Below, in pieces: positions 34,964 through 43,028 of a DNA stretch of 64,000 nucleotides. The translations under genes were made by a program, and so were the position numbers. Each line of letters opens with the position of its first letter. Position 1 is the first letter of the stretch. This DNA is from Ruminococcus sp. AM22-13 (GTDB lineage Bacteria > Bacillota > Clostridia > Lachnospirales > Lachnospiraceae), in the NCBI RefSeq assembly GCF_003471165.1, contig NZ_QRIL01000012.1, positions 27,243 to 91,242 on the forward strand. Reading direction: 5' to 3'. The notes beneath the pieces were generated by a model. The model saw only the letters and a program-made list of their open reading frames with translations. It was not told the DNA's origin and did no database searches.

Positions 34964-36199
34964 ATGCAAAGAGTGATTCTTCATTGTGATATGAATAATT
35001 TCTATGCCTCTGTCGAGTGTATGCTGAACCCGGAACTGAAGAACAAGCCGGTGGCAGTGTGCGGTTCTGTGGAGGAACGGCATGGTATCGTACTTGCGAA
35101 GAACTATGCAGCAAAGGCGTTTGGTGTTTCCACGGGGGAGGCAATCTGGCAGGCAAAGCAGAAGTGCCAGGATCTTGTGATCGTGGAGCCGCACTATGAG
35201 CAATATATGAAGTTTTCAAAGCTGGCTCGTGAAATATACAGTCGCTATACCGATCAGATCGAGCCGTATGGGATGGACGAATGCTGGCTGGATGTGACCG
35301 GAAGCGGCTGCATGGGAACCGGATTTGAAATTGCAGATGAGATTCGCAGAACGGTTAAGTTTGAATTGGGACTTACGATTTCCGCAGGAGTGAGTTTCAA
35401 CAAGATTTTTGCCAAGCTTGGGTCGGATATGAAAAAGCCGGATGCGATTACCTGCATCGAAGCAGATTCGTTCCGGGAGAAGATTTGGTGTCTTCCCGCC
35501 TCTGACTTGCTTGGAGTCGGCAGAGCGACCGAGAAGGTTCTGTCCGGTTATGGGATTCATACCATTGGAGAGCTTGCTGCAACATCGGATGATTTCTTGA
35601 AGTGCCGCCTTGGAAAGAATGGACTGGCGATTAAGAAATATGCCAATGGACTGGATGATTCGCCGGTTATGCGTTCCGATTATGTCTCCCCAGTAAAGAG
35701 CATTGGGCATGGGATAACGACCATGCAGGATTTGGAGAATAACGCCGAAGTCTGGTGTGTCATGCTGGAACTGGTGCAGGAGATCGGAACCAAGCTGCGA
35801 ACACATAAGAAGAAAGCCGGCGGAATAGCGATTTCCATCCGTAACAACGAGCTTTACACGAAAGAGTGGCAGTGCCGGATTAGTATTCCGACACAAAGCC
35901 CTACTTATCTGGCGAAAACTGCATTTGCATTATTTGCAAAAAACTATCAGTGGGAACACCCGATTCGTTCAGTGACAGTTCGGGCAATCAACCTGTTTGA
36001 AGAGGATTGTCCGATACAATACGACCTATTCACCGATGTGAAATCACTGGATCGCCAGGAACGGTTGGACGCAGCGATTGAGCAGATTCGATTCCGATTC
36101 GGGAAAGATGCGATTAAAAATGGGGTACTTTTTCAGAAAAGCAAGATGCCGACAGAGCGAAAGGTGGATTTGGTTATGCCGACAGGAATGATTGGTTAA
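34964..36199 (+). CDS. Y-family DNA polymerase (DinB/UmuC-like)
   Basis: A 411-residue translesion polymerase. HCDMNNFYASVE holds the first catalytic Asp and YGMDECWLDVTG the Asp-Glu pair; the little-finger region follows, and the end contains no obvious beta-clamp peptide I could confirm. GAGAGGAGG precedes ATG 34964. Its promoter is flanked by operators of the divergent XRE repressor, so expression is probably released by DNA damage. It heads an operon with a small protein, a second ImmA-like protease and a zinc-ribbon protein. Confidence 0.92.
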   Translation: MQRVILHCDMNNFYASVECMLNPELKNKPVAVCGSVEERHGIVLAKNYAAKAFGVSTGEAIWQAKQKCQDLVIVEPHYEQYMKFSKLAREIYSRYTDQIEPYGMDECWLDVTGSGCMGTGFEIADEIRRTVKFELGLTISAGVSFNKIFAKLGSDMKKPDAITCIEADSFREKIWCLPASDLLGVGRATEKVLSGYGIHTIGELAATSDDFLKCRLGKNGLAIKKYANGLDDSPVMRSDYVSPVKSIGHGITTMQDLENNAEVWCVMLELVQEIGTKLRTHKKKAGGIAISIRNNELYTKEWQCRISIPTQSPTYLAKTAFALFAKNYQWEHPIRSVTVRAINLFEEDCPIQYDLFTDVKSLDRQERLDAAIEQIRFRFGKDAIKNGVLFQKSKMPTERKVDLVMPTGMIG

Positions 36200-36280
36200 T
36201 ACAGCACCGGTAGAATCTGGTGAGTTCTTTGCTAAAAGAAGTCAACACATTCGCCGGTTTACAGAGGAGGAGCGTAGAAT

Positions 36281-36541
36281 ATGTCGGAACAGAAGTGTAG
36301 AAAAGTATATGTACCTGTGAATTTGGATGTGGATGCCGAGGGAAATATCCGCCCGCGCTTGATTCGGTGGATTGACGGACGGGTGTATGAGATCGACCGA
36401 TTGAAGCATAAGTGTCGGGCTGCTTCCACGAAGGTAGGTGGCTGCGGAATCCGCTATACGGTCATGATCGGTGGGCATGAGAGTTTCCTGTACAACGAAG
36501 ATGAAAAATGGTTCGTTGAAGCAAAGGAGCCGTGCCTATGA
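36281..36541 (+). CDS. Small protein of the polymerase operon
   Basis: An 86-residue protein (RKVYVPVNLDVDAEGNIRPR then LIRWIDGRVYEIDRLKHKCR). It looks like a compact beta-rich domain often found after Y-family polymerases in mobile elements. CAGAGGAGG precedes the ATG and the last bases overlap the next gene. Function unknown; coupling suggests a role linked to the polymerase. Confidence 0.65.
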   Translation: MSEQKCRKVYVPVNLDVDAEGNIRPRLIRWIDGRVYEIDRLKHKCRAASTKVGGCGIRYTVMIGGHESFLYNEDEKWFVEAKEPCL

Positions 36542-37269
36542 TCCTTTCGCAGAAAAACATAGAAGAAATCGCTGTTGCAGTGATAAGAGATTTTCAAAAG
36601 TCCTTTTTCGGCAGCGAAGCAGATGATCCGGCAAGATTCGCACTTCCGACACCCATTGATCAGTTTGCATCCGATTATCTGAACCTGAAGGTGTCATTTC
36701 AAAAGTTGTCCTCGGACGGAAGCATCTATGGTCTGACCGCGTATGTGGATACAGAATATCAGATTGAAGTCGATGGAAGTCAGAGGAGCATCTTCCTGAA
36801 AACCAATGATGTGGTTCTGGACAAGAGCTTCATTGAACCGGAGAATATACGGAAACTCTGCGGAAAACGCAGATTTACGCTGGCACATGAGTGCGCTCAC
36901 CAGATATTGTTTCAGCTGGATGCCGATGACCGAAAGATAGCCTGCCATAAGAGACCGGAAGTGAGGAAAAAAGGTTCCCGCGTTCTGAGAACGCAGGAAG
37001 ATTGGAACGAGTGGCAGGCCAATTCGCTGGGAGCTGCCATCCTGATGCCCCAGTCAGAAGTGGATCGGGCGATGTGGTTCATCAACAGCAGAAAGCCTCT
37101 GACATGTTATGGATGGCGTTTTTATAACAAAGACCAGGTGAAGATAGATACTTTCTGTGGTGTCTTTGGCGTTTCGAGATCGGCAGCTGCTATCCGCTTG
37201 GAACAACTGGGCTATCTGAACCGGAAAAAGGATTATGAATATCGTGATCCATTGGAGGTGTGGCCATGA
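36538..37269 (+). CDS. ImmA/IrrE-family metallopeptidase, second type
   Basis: A 243-residue zincin with LAHECAHQILFQL as the HExxH site near residue 116-120, and a C-terminal helical region ending in an HTH-like segment (FGVSRSAAAIRLEQLGYL). ATG 36538 overlaps the previous stop. Together with the repressor/protease pair on the other side of the promoter, the locus carries two ImmA-like proteases, possibly acting on different regulators. Confidence 0.82.
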   Translation: MILSQKNIEEIAVAVIRDFQKSFFGSEADDPARFALPTPIDQFASDYLNLKVSFQKLSSDGSIYGLTAYVDTEYQIEVDGSQRSIFLKTNDVVLDKSFIEPENIRKLCGKRRFTLAHECAHQILFQLDADDRKIACHKRPEVRKKGSRVLRTQEDWNEWQANSLGAAILMPQSEVDRAMWFINSRKPLTCYGWRFYNKDQVKIDTFCGVFGVSRSAAAIRLEQLGYLNRKKDYEYRDPLEVWP

Positions 37270-37526
37270 GCAGGAATATCAGAGTATCGGAACCATCTGC
37301 GGAAATGCAGATTAAAATCATCCGGGCAAAGGATGCGATTGCTTCGCAAAAGCCCAGGATTGTCAGGTGCCCTTATTGCCGACACAATTCAATCATCGTC
37401 TTTGAGGATACCAGAGGACATGTGCAGACCAAATGTAAGGCCTGCGGACGCGAGACCGTCTTCAATGTTTTGGAGATGAGAAGATTACGGAGATTGCAGC
37501 TCTACTATTCGTCTTTGAATGGTTGA
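37266..37526 (+). CDS. Small zinc-ribbon protein
   Basis: An 86-residue protein with RCPYCRHNS and KCKACGRET as two CxxC knuckles and a basic C-terminal helix (MRRLRRLQLYY). GGAGGTG precedes ATG 37266, which overlaps the protease gene. Last gene of the polymerase operon. Likely nucleic-acid or protein binding; unassigned. Confidence 0.65.
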   Translation: MSRNIRVSEPSAEMQIKIIRAKDAIASQKPRIVRCPYCRHNSIIVFEDTRGHVQTKCKACGRETVFNVLEMRRLRRLQLYYSSLNG

Positions 37527-37599
37527 GATGACAATAAATAACCCTATTAACACAATTTTATAAGTCATAGCTGTGCTGTGGAGCCGCTGACAGGCGAAG

Positions 37600-37700
37600 T
37601 CTTCCGAATGCCGCATGAGACAGAATTATGGGATACCCATGTTCTGTTTTATCGGCACAGGATTTTTCTTCACCGTCATGCGGCTCTTTTTTTGACCTTC
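37600..37700 (+). promoter_or_regulatory. Hairpin leader before XRE gene
   Basis: GCCGCATGA at about 37611 pairs with TCATGCGGC at about 37677, enclosing an ACAG...CTGT stem, and is followed by TCTTTTTTT. It resembles an attenuator or terminator 45 bases before the next start codon. Confidence 0.5.
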
Positions 37701-37742
37701 CGTCGATCCGGTTCTGTACCGGCTGTGCGGAAGGAGAAACGT

Positions 37743-38033
37743 ATGTATTTTGACGCAAAAGAGTTTGGTAAGAGACTTCACGATGTTCGCACTTCCCGTG
37801 GCATTACGCAGGAGGAACTGGCGGTTCGCCTGGGCCTGGCAAGCAAGCAGCATGTCAGCCGCATGGAGAACGGTGAACGCAGCTGCTCTATTGACTTGCT
37901 GATTGAACTGTCCTGCATCCTCCATGTCAGCACGGATTATCTTCTTATGGGCAGCGAGCCAAGCAAAGAGGAAGTCAAAAATGATCTTCTTAGTATTATT
38001 TCGGAGCTGTCTACGATTGCGAAGAAAATCTAA
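37743..38033 (+). CDS. XRE-family HTH regulator
   Basis: A 96-residue DNA-binding protein: GITQEELAVRLGLASKQHVS is the helix-turn-helix, then RMENGERSCSIDLLIELSCI and a short C-terminal helix. ATG 37743 follows GGAAGGAG. It stands alone behind a hairpin leader. Target unknown. Confidence 0.75.
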   Translation: MYFDAKEFGKRLHDVRTSRGITQEELAVRLGLASKQHVSRMENGERSCSIDLLIELSCILHVSTDYLLMGSEPSKEEVKNDLLSIISELSTIAKKI

Positions 38034-38487
38034 AAAGCATTAGGCGCAATATAACTGCTGACGGCGTAGAATCATGGTGGCTATCTTGGTGGATACCTTG
38101 ATGGGTGTCATCCTCTAAGTTATCATGGGTTGCGTCATAGGACTTATCATTGGCTGTACCCATGATAGAGTGAGCATGAGTGATTTGAGCACCCTCACTG
38201 CCGTGGGCAATAAGGTGGATACAAAGATTCAAAACTGTGTGTGGGATGTCCGGCGATTTATCTTGCTCACTAACTTGGTCATTGACTAAGTTTTTCTGAC
38301 TAAGTTGGTAATTTACATTTTTCAAGATGACTCTGAAATCTGTTGCCGTTGAGAAAATTTTCGGATTATATGCCGCTGTATATCCAGGCGGCTTTTCGGT
38401 TTCCCTGACGATTTTGCGTAGGCCGCTTCCATGACGCTCCATGTATTTCATGCGTTGGAACGGGTCAGCAATCACAGGGCTTGCCAT
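38011..38487 (-). pseudogene. C-terminal fragment of an AlbA_2/HATPase-type transcriptional regulator
   Basis: NPVIADP-like start followed by FQRMKYMERHGSGLRKIVRE, the conserved box of the HATPase_c_4 part of AlbA_2-type (RecG-like) regulators. The AlbA DNA-binding half is missing upstream and the end degenerates into a His/Asp-rich tail. Truncated by whatever brought in the defence-like pair to its right. Confidence 0.6.
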
Positions 38488-38518
38488 ATTGAACGGATAC
38501 TTTTTAGTGTCAAAAACA

Positions 38519-38574
38519 AATCAGAAAATAAAAACGGAAAATCCGTTGATATTTTCTGATTTGCGGCGTATAAT
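38519..38574 (+). promoter_or_regulatory. Promoter of AAA/Toprim pair inside a long palindrome
   Basis: TTGATA 38546, 17-base spacer, TATAAT 38569. The -35 lies in an inverted repeat whose arms CAAATCAGAAAATA and TATTTTCTGATTTG enclose an inner ACGGA/TCCGT stem. A repressor site or a transcript hairpin is possible. Confidence 0.7.
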
Positions 38575-38626
38575 AAGATTATAAGAAAATAAAAACAAAA
38601 AAACTGTTTTTAGAGGAGGACTACCT

Positions 38627-39778
38627 ATGAAAATACTCCGCATCACCGCACAAGGACTCCCATTATTCAAAAAAGACTTGGATATTTGCTTTTATACGCA
38701 GCAACGTGTTTGCGAAGAGGACAAAGATAGTCTTTACCGTTTGACGGATAATTACTATCTCCACTCTGCCTGTGCTTTCATTGGAATTAACGCATCTGGC
38801 AAGACCTCGGTATTAAAGGTCATTAGCTTGGCCTTAAATATTGTGAAAAATGAGCCCATCAATCATGTGGAGGCAAAAAGCATTCTTGGCGGAGCGAAGA
38901 ATGTTACAATCCGCACATATTTTTATGATAAGCGTAGCTACATCTGCTGCTTGGAAACTGTAATTGCGGCAAAGAAGTCGAAAACAGGGGAATATGTGTA
39001 TTCGATTCTGTCTGAAAGCCTTTGGGAAAAACCGATTGCAACCGTTAAGTCGAAAAAGTATCTGACAGATTTTACAGGAATGAAGCCTGTAGAGCAGCGC
39101 AATAGCGATGAAGCATACCTTTCTGATGATGTCAGCTTTGTCATTGCACATAATAAAAAAGCGAATGATACAGTGGAAATATTCAGCCTGCTTTCCTATA
39201 CGAATGTGAATGTGCTTCCATTTACCGAAGATATTCCATTGGAGGTAATTGCGCTTCTCGATCCGACCATTGAGAAATTGTGTTTTGAGCAGGCAGAGGG
39301 AAAAACATTTATCCACTTGAAGTTTAAGGATGAAGAAGAGATTATCCTGAATAATGCGGCAGACCTTGAGCAGTATCTGTCCTCTGGTACGATTAAGGGT
39401 ATTATTACATTCTCGATGGTAAAGGAAGTTCTTCATTCAGGTGGTTATCTTCTGGTAGATGAAATAGAGAATCATTTCAACAAGGAAATTGTAACGACCT
39501 TAGTGCGCTTCTTTATGGACAGCCGACTGAACAAAAATGGCGGAACGCTTATTTTCACTACGCATTATCCGGAACTGCTGGACGAATATGACCGAAATGA
39601 CGGAATTTGTATCGTTAGAAACCGTAATGGCATTACAGCAGAAAATCTGAGCTATATATTGAAACGTAATGATATTAAAAAGAGTGATGCTTACCAGAGC
39701 GGCTTCCTTGAGGGAACAACGCCAGCATATGAAGCGTATATGCGCTTGAAGAAAAGCCTGGCTGCTTCAATCAAATAA
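38627..39778 (+). CDS. AAA ATPase of an abortive-infection-like pair
   Basis: A 383-residue ATPase of the OLD/AbiLi-like AAA_15/21 group: Walker A FIGINASGKTS near residue 51-61, Walker B GGYLLVDEIENHF near 270, and the sensor TTHYPELLD near 323. Such ATPases sense phage products and control a Toprim or RloB-type effector. AGAGGAGG precedes the ATG. The next gene starts 12 bases after the stop. Confidence 0.8.
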   Translation: MKILRITAQGLPLFKKDLDICFYTQQRVCEEDKDSLYRLTDNYYLHSACAFIGINASGKTSVLKVISLALNIVKNEPINHVEAKSILGGAKNVTIRTYFYDKRSYICCLETVIAAKKSKTGEYVYSILSESLWEKPIATVKSKKYLTDFTGMKPVEQRNSDEAYLSDDVSFVIAHNKKANDTVEIFSLLSYTNVNVLPFTEDIPLEVIALLDPTIEKLCFEQAEGKTFIHLKFKDEEEIILNNAADLEQYLSSGTIKGIITFSMVKEVLHSGGYLLVDEIENHFNKEIVTTLVRFFMDSRLNKNGGTLIFTTHYPELLDEYDRNDGICIVRNRNGITAENLSYILKRNDIKKSDAYQSGFLEGTTPAYEAYMRLKKSLAASIK

Positions 39779-39790
39779 GGAGGCGGCAGA

Positions 39791-40309
39791 ATGGAATTAG
39801 CAAAATACAAGGCGTGTATATGTGAAGGCTCTGCCGAAGAAGCTATTATCGACATACAGGTTGATAATGATCTTCTGATTTTCAACAGAGAAGAAATGTT
39901 GGAAGAACGTGTCATTCGTTGCAGAAGTGCTAAACGATTCGAGGAGCGATACTTACGGAAAGGATTCGATGAGCAGATTTCTGTGATACGGATTTTGGAT
40001 TCTCGCAGAGAGGAATTTCGATTGAGTAAAGCATATGAGCAGAAAATTGACGTGGTAAATGTCATTACTGCTCCAGAAATTGAAATGCTGATTATTCATG
40101 CGGAAGGAGCATATGATCAGTTTAAGCGTTCTGGAAAAAAACCAAGCGAATTTTGTAAAATAAATCTTCGGATGCATGATGTGAAGTCGTATGATTTTGT
40201 GAAGCAGTATTTCAGTAATCCTCAGCTCTTGGTGAAAGCCATAAAAGAGTATCGCAGAACAGCAAATATCCCCAAAGGAGAATACAGCTTGTCTGATTTG
40301 CTGAGATGA
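39791..40309 (+). CDS. RloB/Toprim-like effector candidate
   Basis: A 172-residue protein. CICEGSAEEAIID near residue 10 resembles the Toprim glutamate motif and ITAPEIEMLIIHAEG near 92-106 resembles the RloB box (NPxFExWxLxH). A clear DxD pair was not found, so activity is uncertain. TAAGGAGG precedes the ATG. With the upstream ATPase it resembles AbiL- or PARIS-type systems, in which the ATPase holds a nuclease in check until infection. Confidence 0.65.
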   Translation: MELAKYKACICEGSAEEAIIDIQVDNDLLIFNREEMLEERVIRCRSAKRFEERYLRKGFDEQISVIRILDSRREEFRLSKAYEQKIDVVNVITAPEIEMLIIHAEGAYDQFKRSGKKPSEFCKINLRMHDVKSYDFVKQYFSNPQLLVKAIKEYRRTANIPKGEYSLSDLLR

Positions 40310-40405
40310 GCGTTGCTTTTTTGATACATTAGCCGTGACTCAAATGGTCACCAGGAGATAAACGGGTACCAGTTTATAGAAAATAGAATAGAATCGTCTT
40401 TGATG

Positions 40406-40437
40406 CCTCGTTGGGAAACCAACGGGGTATTTTTTTG
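40406..40437 (+). terminator. Terminator after the AAA/Toprim pair
   Basis: CCTCGTTGG/CCAACGGGG stem with GAAA loop followed by TATTTTTTT. Confidence 0.8.
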
Positions 40438-40957
40438 CCTCAATCCGGCTGTATAGAACACTGAAAAAGTCAAAACGAACCGTATGTAGTCCTGCAAGGA
40501 CAACCAAAGTGCGCCTACGAGGCCAACGCGAAACCGGAGGATTCTTGTTAAACTTACTTTGTAAGGACGAAAGTCCGAATGTCCCTTGAAAACTGAATAC
40601 TCATTCTTCAGGTACATTCCTGTTTGGTCGAGTCTTCGACTGCACGCCATGAAGCCCATCGGGGCGATAGCGGTTTCGCAGAAGCAAATGCCGGATTGCA
40701 ACCGGCGGCGGTGTTAAAGCCAGACAGGGACAATGATACTTCCGTAATTCGCGGTCCGGCCATAAGGAAGGCGGGATGGTTAAATTCCAATGGAGCAGTG
40801 AAGCACACTGCCGCCTGTGAGAAATCCTACATCTCTGGGGTGATAAGAAAAAGTACAGAGAAACCATATTTTCAGAAAGCGCTGCCGGGTGCTGTATCAG
40901 CATGATACCTGGCAGGCTTTATCCATATCAGTGTATGGAGATTGGAGACAACAGCAT
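40438..40957 (+). ncRNA. Candidate structured RNA, copy B (before MazF/integrase module)
   Basis: A 520-base gene-free stretch. GGTACATTCC (40611), ACGCCATGA (40644), ACAATGATACT (40730), CCATAAG (40760) and a GGGATGG...AATTCC element repeat the order seen at 29.63-29.86 kb. Small stems such as GGTCGAG/CTTCGAC-type and GCCGG/CCGGC are visible. The first 170 bases (40438-40607) have other stems (GTCCTGCAAGGAC; GGACGAAAGTCC) and no match to copy A. Confidence 0.5.
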
Positions 40958-41380
40958 ATGAAAGAAAACTGGGTTTATCGGCGAGGTGATTTATATCTCG
41001 CCAATCTCGGTGTTCCGGTAGGATCAAAGCAGGGCGGTGTTCGTCCTGTTGTGGTTCTTCAGAATGATGTCGGCAATTATTATGCGCCGACGATCACGAT
41101 TGCTCCGCTGACATCGAAAATTGAGAAGAAGCGAAAACAGCCAACGCATTTCTTTCTCCGTAAAGCAAAGGGACTGGCAAAACCGTCCATGGTATTGGCA
41201 GAACAGCTCGACACCTGCGACAAGATATGCGTGATTCGCTATCTTGGGCGGGTAAGTAAGGGGCAGATGCGTGGGATTGATGAAGCTGTAAGGATTCAAC
41301 TTGGATATTACATTCCGGAACAAGCAGAGAAAAAAAGACAGGGCAAATGCCGAAAGGATGGCGAAGAAGGCGATGGATAA
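40958..41380 (+). CDS. MazF/PemK-like toxin
   Basis: A 140-residue MazF fold: VYRRGDLYLANLGVPVGSKQ, then GGVRPVVVLQNDVGNYYAPT and TIAPLTSKI are family hallmarks. MazF toxins cut mRNA. No antitoxin gene precedes it; in similar ICEs a lone PemK/MazF sits beside the excisionase. ATG 40958 follows TTGGAGA and starts the conserved part. It overlaps the excisionase gene. Confidence 0.85.
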   Translation: MKENWVYRRGDLYLANLGVPVGSKQGGVRPVVVLQNDVGNYYAPTITIAPLTSKIEKKRKQPTHFFLRKAKGLAKPSMVLAEQLDTCDKICVIRYLGRVSKGQMRGIDEAVRIQLGYYIPEQAEKKRQGKCRKDGEEGDG

Positions 41381-41603
41381 ACTGATTACAAGGAAAGAAG
41401 CAGCCAGTATACTGGGAATCAGCGTAAAAACACTGGATGCTGCAAGAACAGACGGTTTGATCTCCTATGTTCAGTATGTGGAAAACGGCTGCGTTTATTT
41501 CACGGAAGTGGGGATTCAGGAGTACATTGCAAAATGTACGCACCGTGCAAAACCGATGGAACGTGCTGCGACATATCGCAAACCTCGAAGCTTTCGGCGG
41601 TGA
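41358..41603 (+). CDS. Excisionase-like HTH protein
   Basis: An 81-residue MerR/AlpA-type DNA-binding protein: LITRKEAASILGISVKTLDA then ARTDGLISYVQYVENGCVYF. It precedes the tyrosine integrase, the usual Xis place. The start may be ATG 41358 or ATG 41373. The basic tail (TYRKPRSFRR) fits DNA bending. Confidence 0.75.
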   Translation: MAKKAMDKLITRKEAASILGISVKTLDAARTDGLISYVQYVENGCVYFTEVGIQEYIAKCTHRAKPMERAATYRKPRSFRR

Positions 41604-41674
41604 AAATCGACATCGTTGAGTATGGACGATGAATCCGCAATAATGAAAGCATCAACAGGATTGGAGGTAATGAT

Positions 41675-42883
41675 ATGGCGGCAAGAAGAATGATGCTTCC
41701 CGATTATGGTACGGTGAGTATGAAGGGAACGCAATATTATCGAACCCGTGTAACAGATCAGCAGGGACGGCGGGTTTCCTTATATGCAAGAACGAGAGAG
41801 GAACTGTACCAGAAGGAACAGGAAGCGATCCAGCAGATTGAGAACAAGACGTATCGCCGCAGTACACCTACAGTGGAGGAGTATTGCGAGAAATGGCTGC
41901 TGATGCAGTCGGCACAGATCAGGATGACAACGCTGATTGACTATACATCGAAAGTGAAGAACTACATCATCAAGCCATTGGGCGATATGCATATGGGAGA
42001 TGTAACAGCAGATGACATTCGCCTGGCACTGTTGGAGGCATCGAAAAAGTCGGCATCCGTGTACAAATCAGTGAACGTTCTATATAAGTGTATTTTCACG
42101 GCAGCAATGGAGAGTAAGATCATTGATGAGAATCCGACCATCTATCTGAAGAAGAATGTGGGCGGGATTCCCCAGAAGGATCGCCTCCCGCTTACGGATG
42201 AGCAGGTGGATAAGCTGCTGGATGCCATTTACGGCTTACCGCCGTATGTGTTCGTGATGCTGGGGCTGTACGCAGGATTGCGGAGAGAAGAAATCCTCGG
42301 ACTTCAATGGGATTCGGTGTATCTTGATTGCGAGGCTCCGTACCTTACCGTTCGGAGAGCCTGGCATACGGAGCATAATCGTCCGGTGATTCTGACAGAG
42401 CTGAAAACAAAGGCAGCGCATCGGAATGTCCCTCTGCCGGACAATCTTCTGGAATGTCTGAAAGAGGCGAAGAAGACATCGACATCGGATTTTGTGGTTG
42501 CAAACCGGGATGGAGACCCGTTGTCCTATACGCAGTTCAAGAGATTATGGCAGTATATCGTAACCCGTACCACCAAGGAACGCTGCTATTACCGCTATGA
42601 AGATGGCAAGAGGGTGAAGCATACGGTGAAGCCGGTTCTGGGGCAAAAGGCAGCACACAATGGAAATGTGGTTTACAGTCTGGACTTTGAGGTGACTCCG
42701 CATCAGCTGCGGCACACCTACATTACGAATCTGATTCATGCTTCGGTTGATCCGAAGACGGTTCAGTATCTTGCCGGTCATGAAAGCAGCAAGATCACCA
42801 TGGATATTTACGCCAAGGTGAAATATAATCGCCCAGAGCAGCTCGCAGGAGTGCTGGAAGATGCTTTTGCATCGTGGGATTAA
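41675..42883 (+). CDS. Tyrosine integrase, first of two
   Basis: A 402-residue phage-type integrase: N-terminal arm-binding region (LPDYGTVSMKGTQYYRTRVT), SAM-like domain, and catalytic core with R in GLRREE, HQLRHTY, H in AGHESS and Tyr in MDIYAKVKY. TTGGAGG precedes ATG 41675. It drives ICE 1 insertion/excision. A closely similar gene follows after a terminator. Confidence 0.92.
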   Translation: MAARRMMLPDYGTVSMKGTQYYRTRVTDQQGRRVSLYARTREELYQKEQEAIQQIENKTYRRSTPTVEEYCEKWLLMQSAQIRMTTLIDYTSKVKNYIIKPLGDMHMGDVTADDIRLALLEASKKSASVYKSVNVLYKCIFTAAMESKIIDENPTIYLKKNVGGIPQKDRLPLTDEQVDKLLDAIYGLPPYVFVMLGLYAGLRREEILGLQWDSVYLDCEAPYLTVRRAWHTEHNRPVILTELKTKAAHRNVPLPDNLLECLKEAKKTSTSDFVVANRDGDPLSYTQFKRLWQYIVTRTTKERCYYRYEDGKRVKHTVKPVLGQKAAHNGNVVYSLDFEVTPHQLRHTYITNLIHASVDPKTVQYLAGHESSKITMDIYAKVKYNRPEQLAGVLEDAFASWD

Positions 42884-42905
42884 GAGTAAATCAGAAAGAA
42901 ATTAG

Positions 42906-42936
42906 GGCAGGGATGGTCAAAAATCCCTGCCTTTTT
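42906..42936 (+). terminator. Terminator between the integrases
   Basis: GGCAGGGA/TCCCTGCC-type stem with 10-base loop then TTTTT. Confidence 0.8.
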
Positions 42937-43028
42937 ACATACATTCGACATCCTTGAAGGAAGTGCTGTACGCCATGATAATAAAAGTGACAACACGCAA
43001 TGTATGAAGATAGATAGGAGGAGAACAC

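Noticed and set aside
40438..40700. Possible group II intron 5' end (GTGCGCCTACGAGG near 40508)
   Set aside because: No domain V hairpin, no reverse transcriptase and no intron-like order of domains were found; the shared blocks with 29.6 kb explain the region better.
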